A stretch of DNA of 13,498 nt, from the NCBI GenBank assembly GCA_030431355.1, contig JAUIJG010000111.1, positions 1-13,498 on the forward strand. Direction: 5' to 3'. Origin of the DNA: a bacterium. GTDB taxonomy: Bacteria; Cyanobacteriota; Vampirovibrionia; Obscuribacterales; Obscuribacteraceae. Position 1 is the first letter of the stretch. Each line of letters starts with the position of its first letter. The position numbers and the translations under genes are program-made. Positions 13,448 through 13,498 of this stretch are shown piece after piece. Below the pieces are notes generated by a model, which had not been told where the DNA came from, searched no databases, and saw only the letters and a list, made by a program, of their open reading frames with translations.

Positions 13448-13498
13448 ATGAAGTTCATAGTATACAGGGTTATGAATACTCTCTCCATTTTGTCCCTG
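13448..13498 (+). CDS. possible N-terminus of a rightward exported protein, cut by the window edge
   Basis: An ATG at 13448 opens a frame to the end of the window, MKFIVYRVMNTLSILSL, a basic and hydrophobic start typical of a signal peptide. A second in-frame ATG lies at 13472. No strong ribosome site precedes either one, and 17 codons are too few to be sure. Confidence 0.25.
   Translation, partial: MKFIVYRVMNTLSILSL

Overview
The window reads as a chromosomal segment of a bacterium of roughly 50% GC, with many exported proteins (Sec, Tat and lipoprotein signals), a peptidoglycan carboxypeptidase, a TPR lipoprotein and a large multidomain protein with a disordered N-terminus. There is no rRNA, tRNA, transposase or phage gene to fix the taxonomy. 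The style (long low-complexity N-termini, TPR lipoproteins, lethal-factor-like C-terminal domains) recalls Vampirovibrionia/Obscuribacterales-type genomes, but that is a low-confidence inference.

Layout. (1) Bases 1-663: a possible divergent gene start at the left edge and an HxlR-family regulator, with two matching 17-bp palindromic operators between them. (2) Bases 674-3110, minus strand: an S13 (PBP4-type) D-Ala-D-Ala carboxypeptidase with an extremely basic linker, and a secreted propeller-like protein of unknown function. (3) Bases 3196-7316, plus strand: the standout locus. A 799-residue protein has a disordered N-terminus, a helical pretoxin-like middle and a C-terminal domain resembling an anthrax-lethal-factor-type metallopeptidase. 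It is followed 4 nt later by three tandem paralogues, each exactly 169 codons and each an internal duplication. The last ~300 bp of the large gene and the small genes are clearly more AT-rich than the rest. This is the layout of a polymorphic toxin with an expanded immunity cassette. (4) Bases 7475-8706: an acidic, mostly disordered 262-residue protein and a 443-bp divergent intergenic region packed with short repeats. (5) Bases 8707-9954: a TPR lipoprotein. (6) Bases 9951-13338, minus strand: a two-gene operon with a Tat-signal M3 zinc peptidase followed, one base after its stop, by an exported TIM-barrel glycoside-hydrolase-like protein. (7) The right edge may hold the first codons of a rightward gene.

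How the genes fit together. The inferred toxin and its three small neighbours form one transcriptional unit in which expression is probably translationally coupled. A 62-bp intergenic element follows small genes 2 and 3 (90% identical copies), a decayed piece follows gene 1, and a third inverted copy lies upstream of the TPR lipoprotein. Genes 1 and 3 share a 38-bp identical tract at their 3' ends although their proteins differ at about half of positions, which suggests cassette duplication and gene conversion. The remaining genes look like envelope and export functions. None of the toxin, immunity or glycosidase activities has been tested; they are read from motifs and context.
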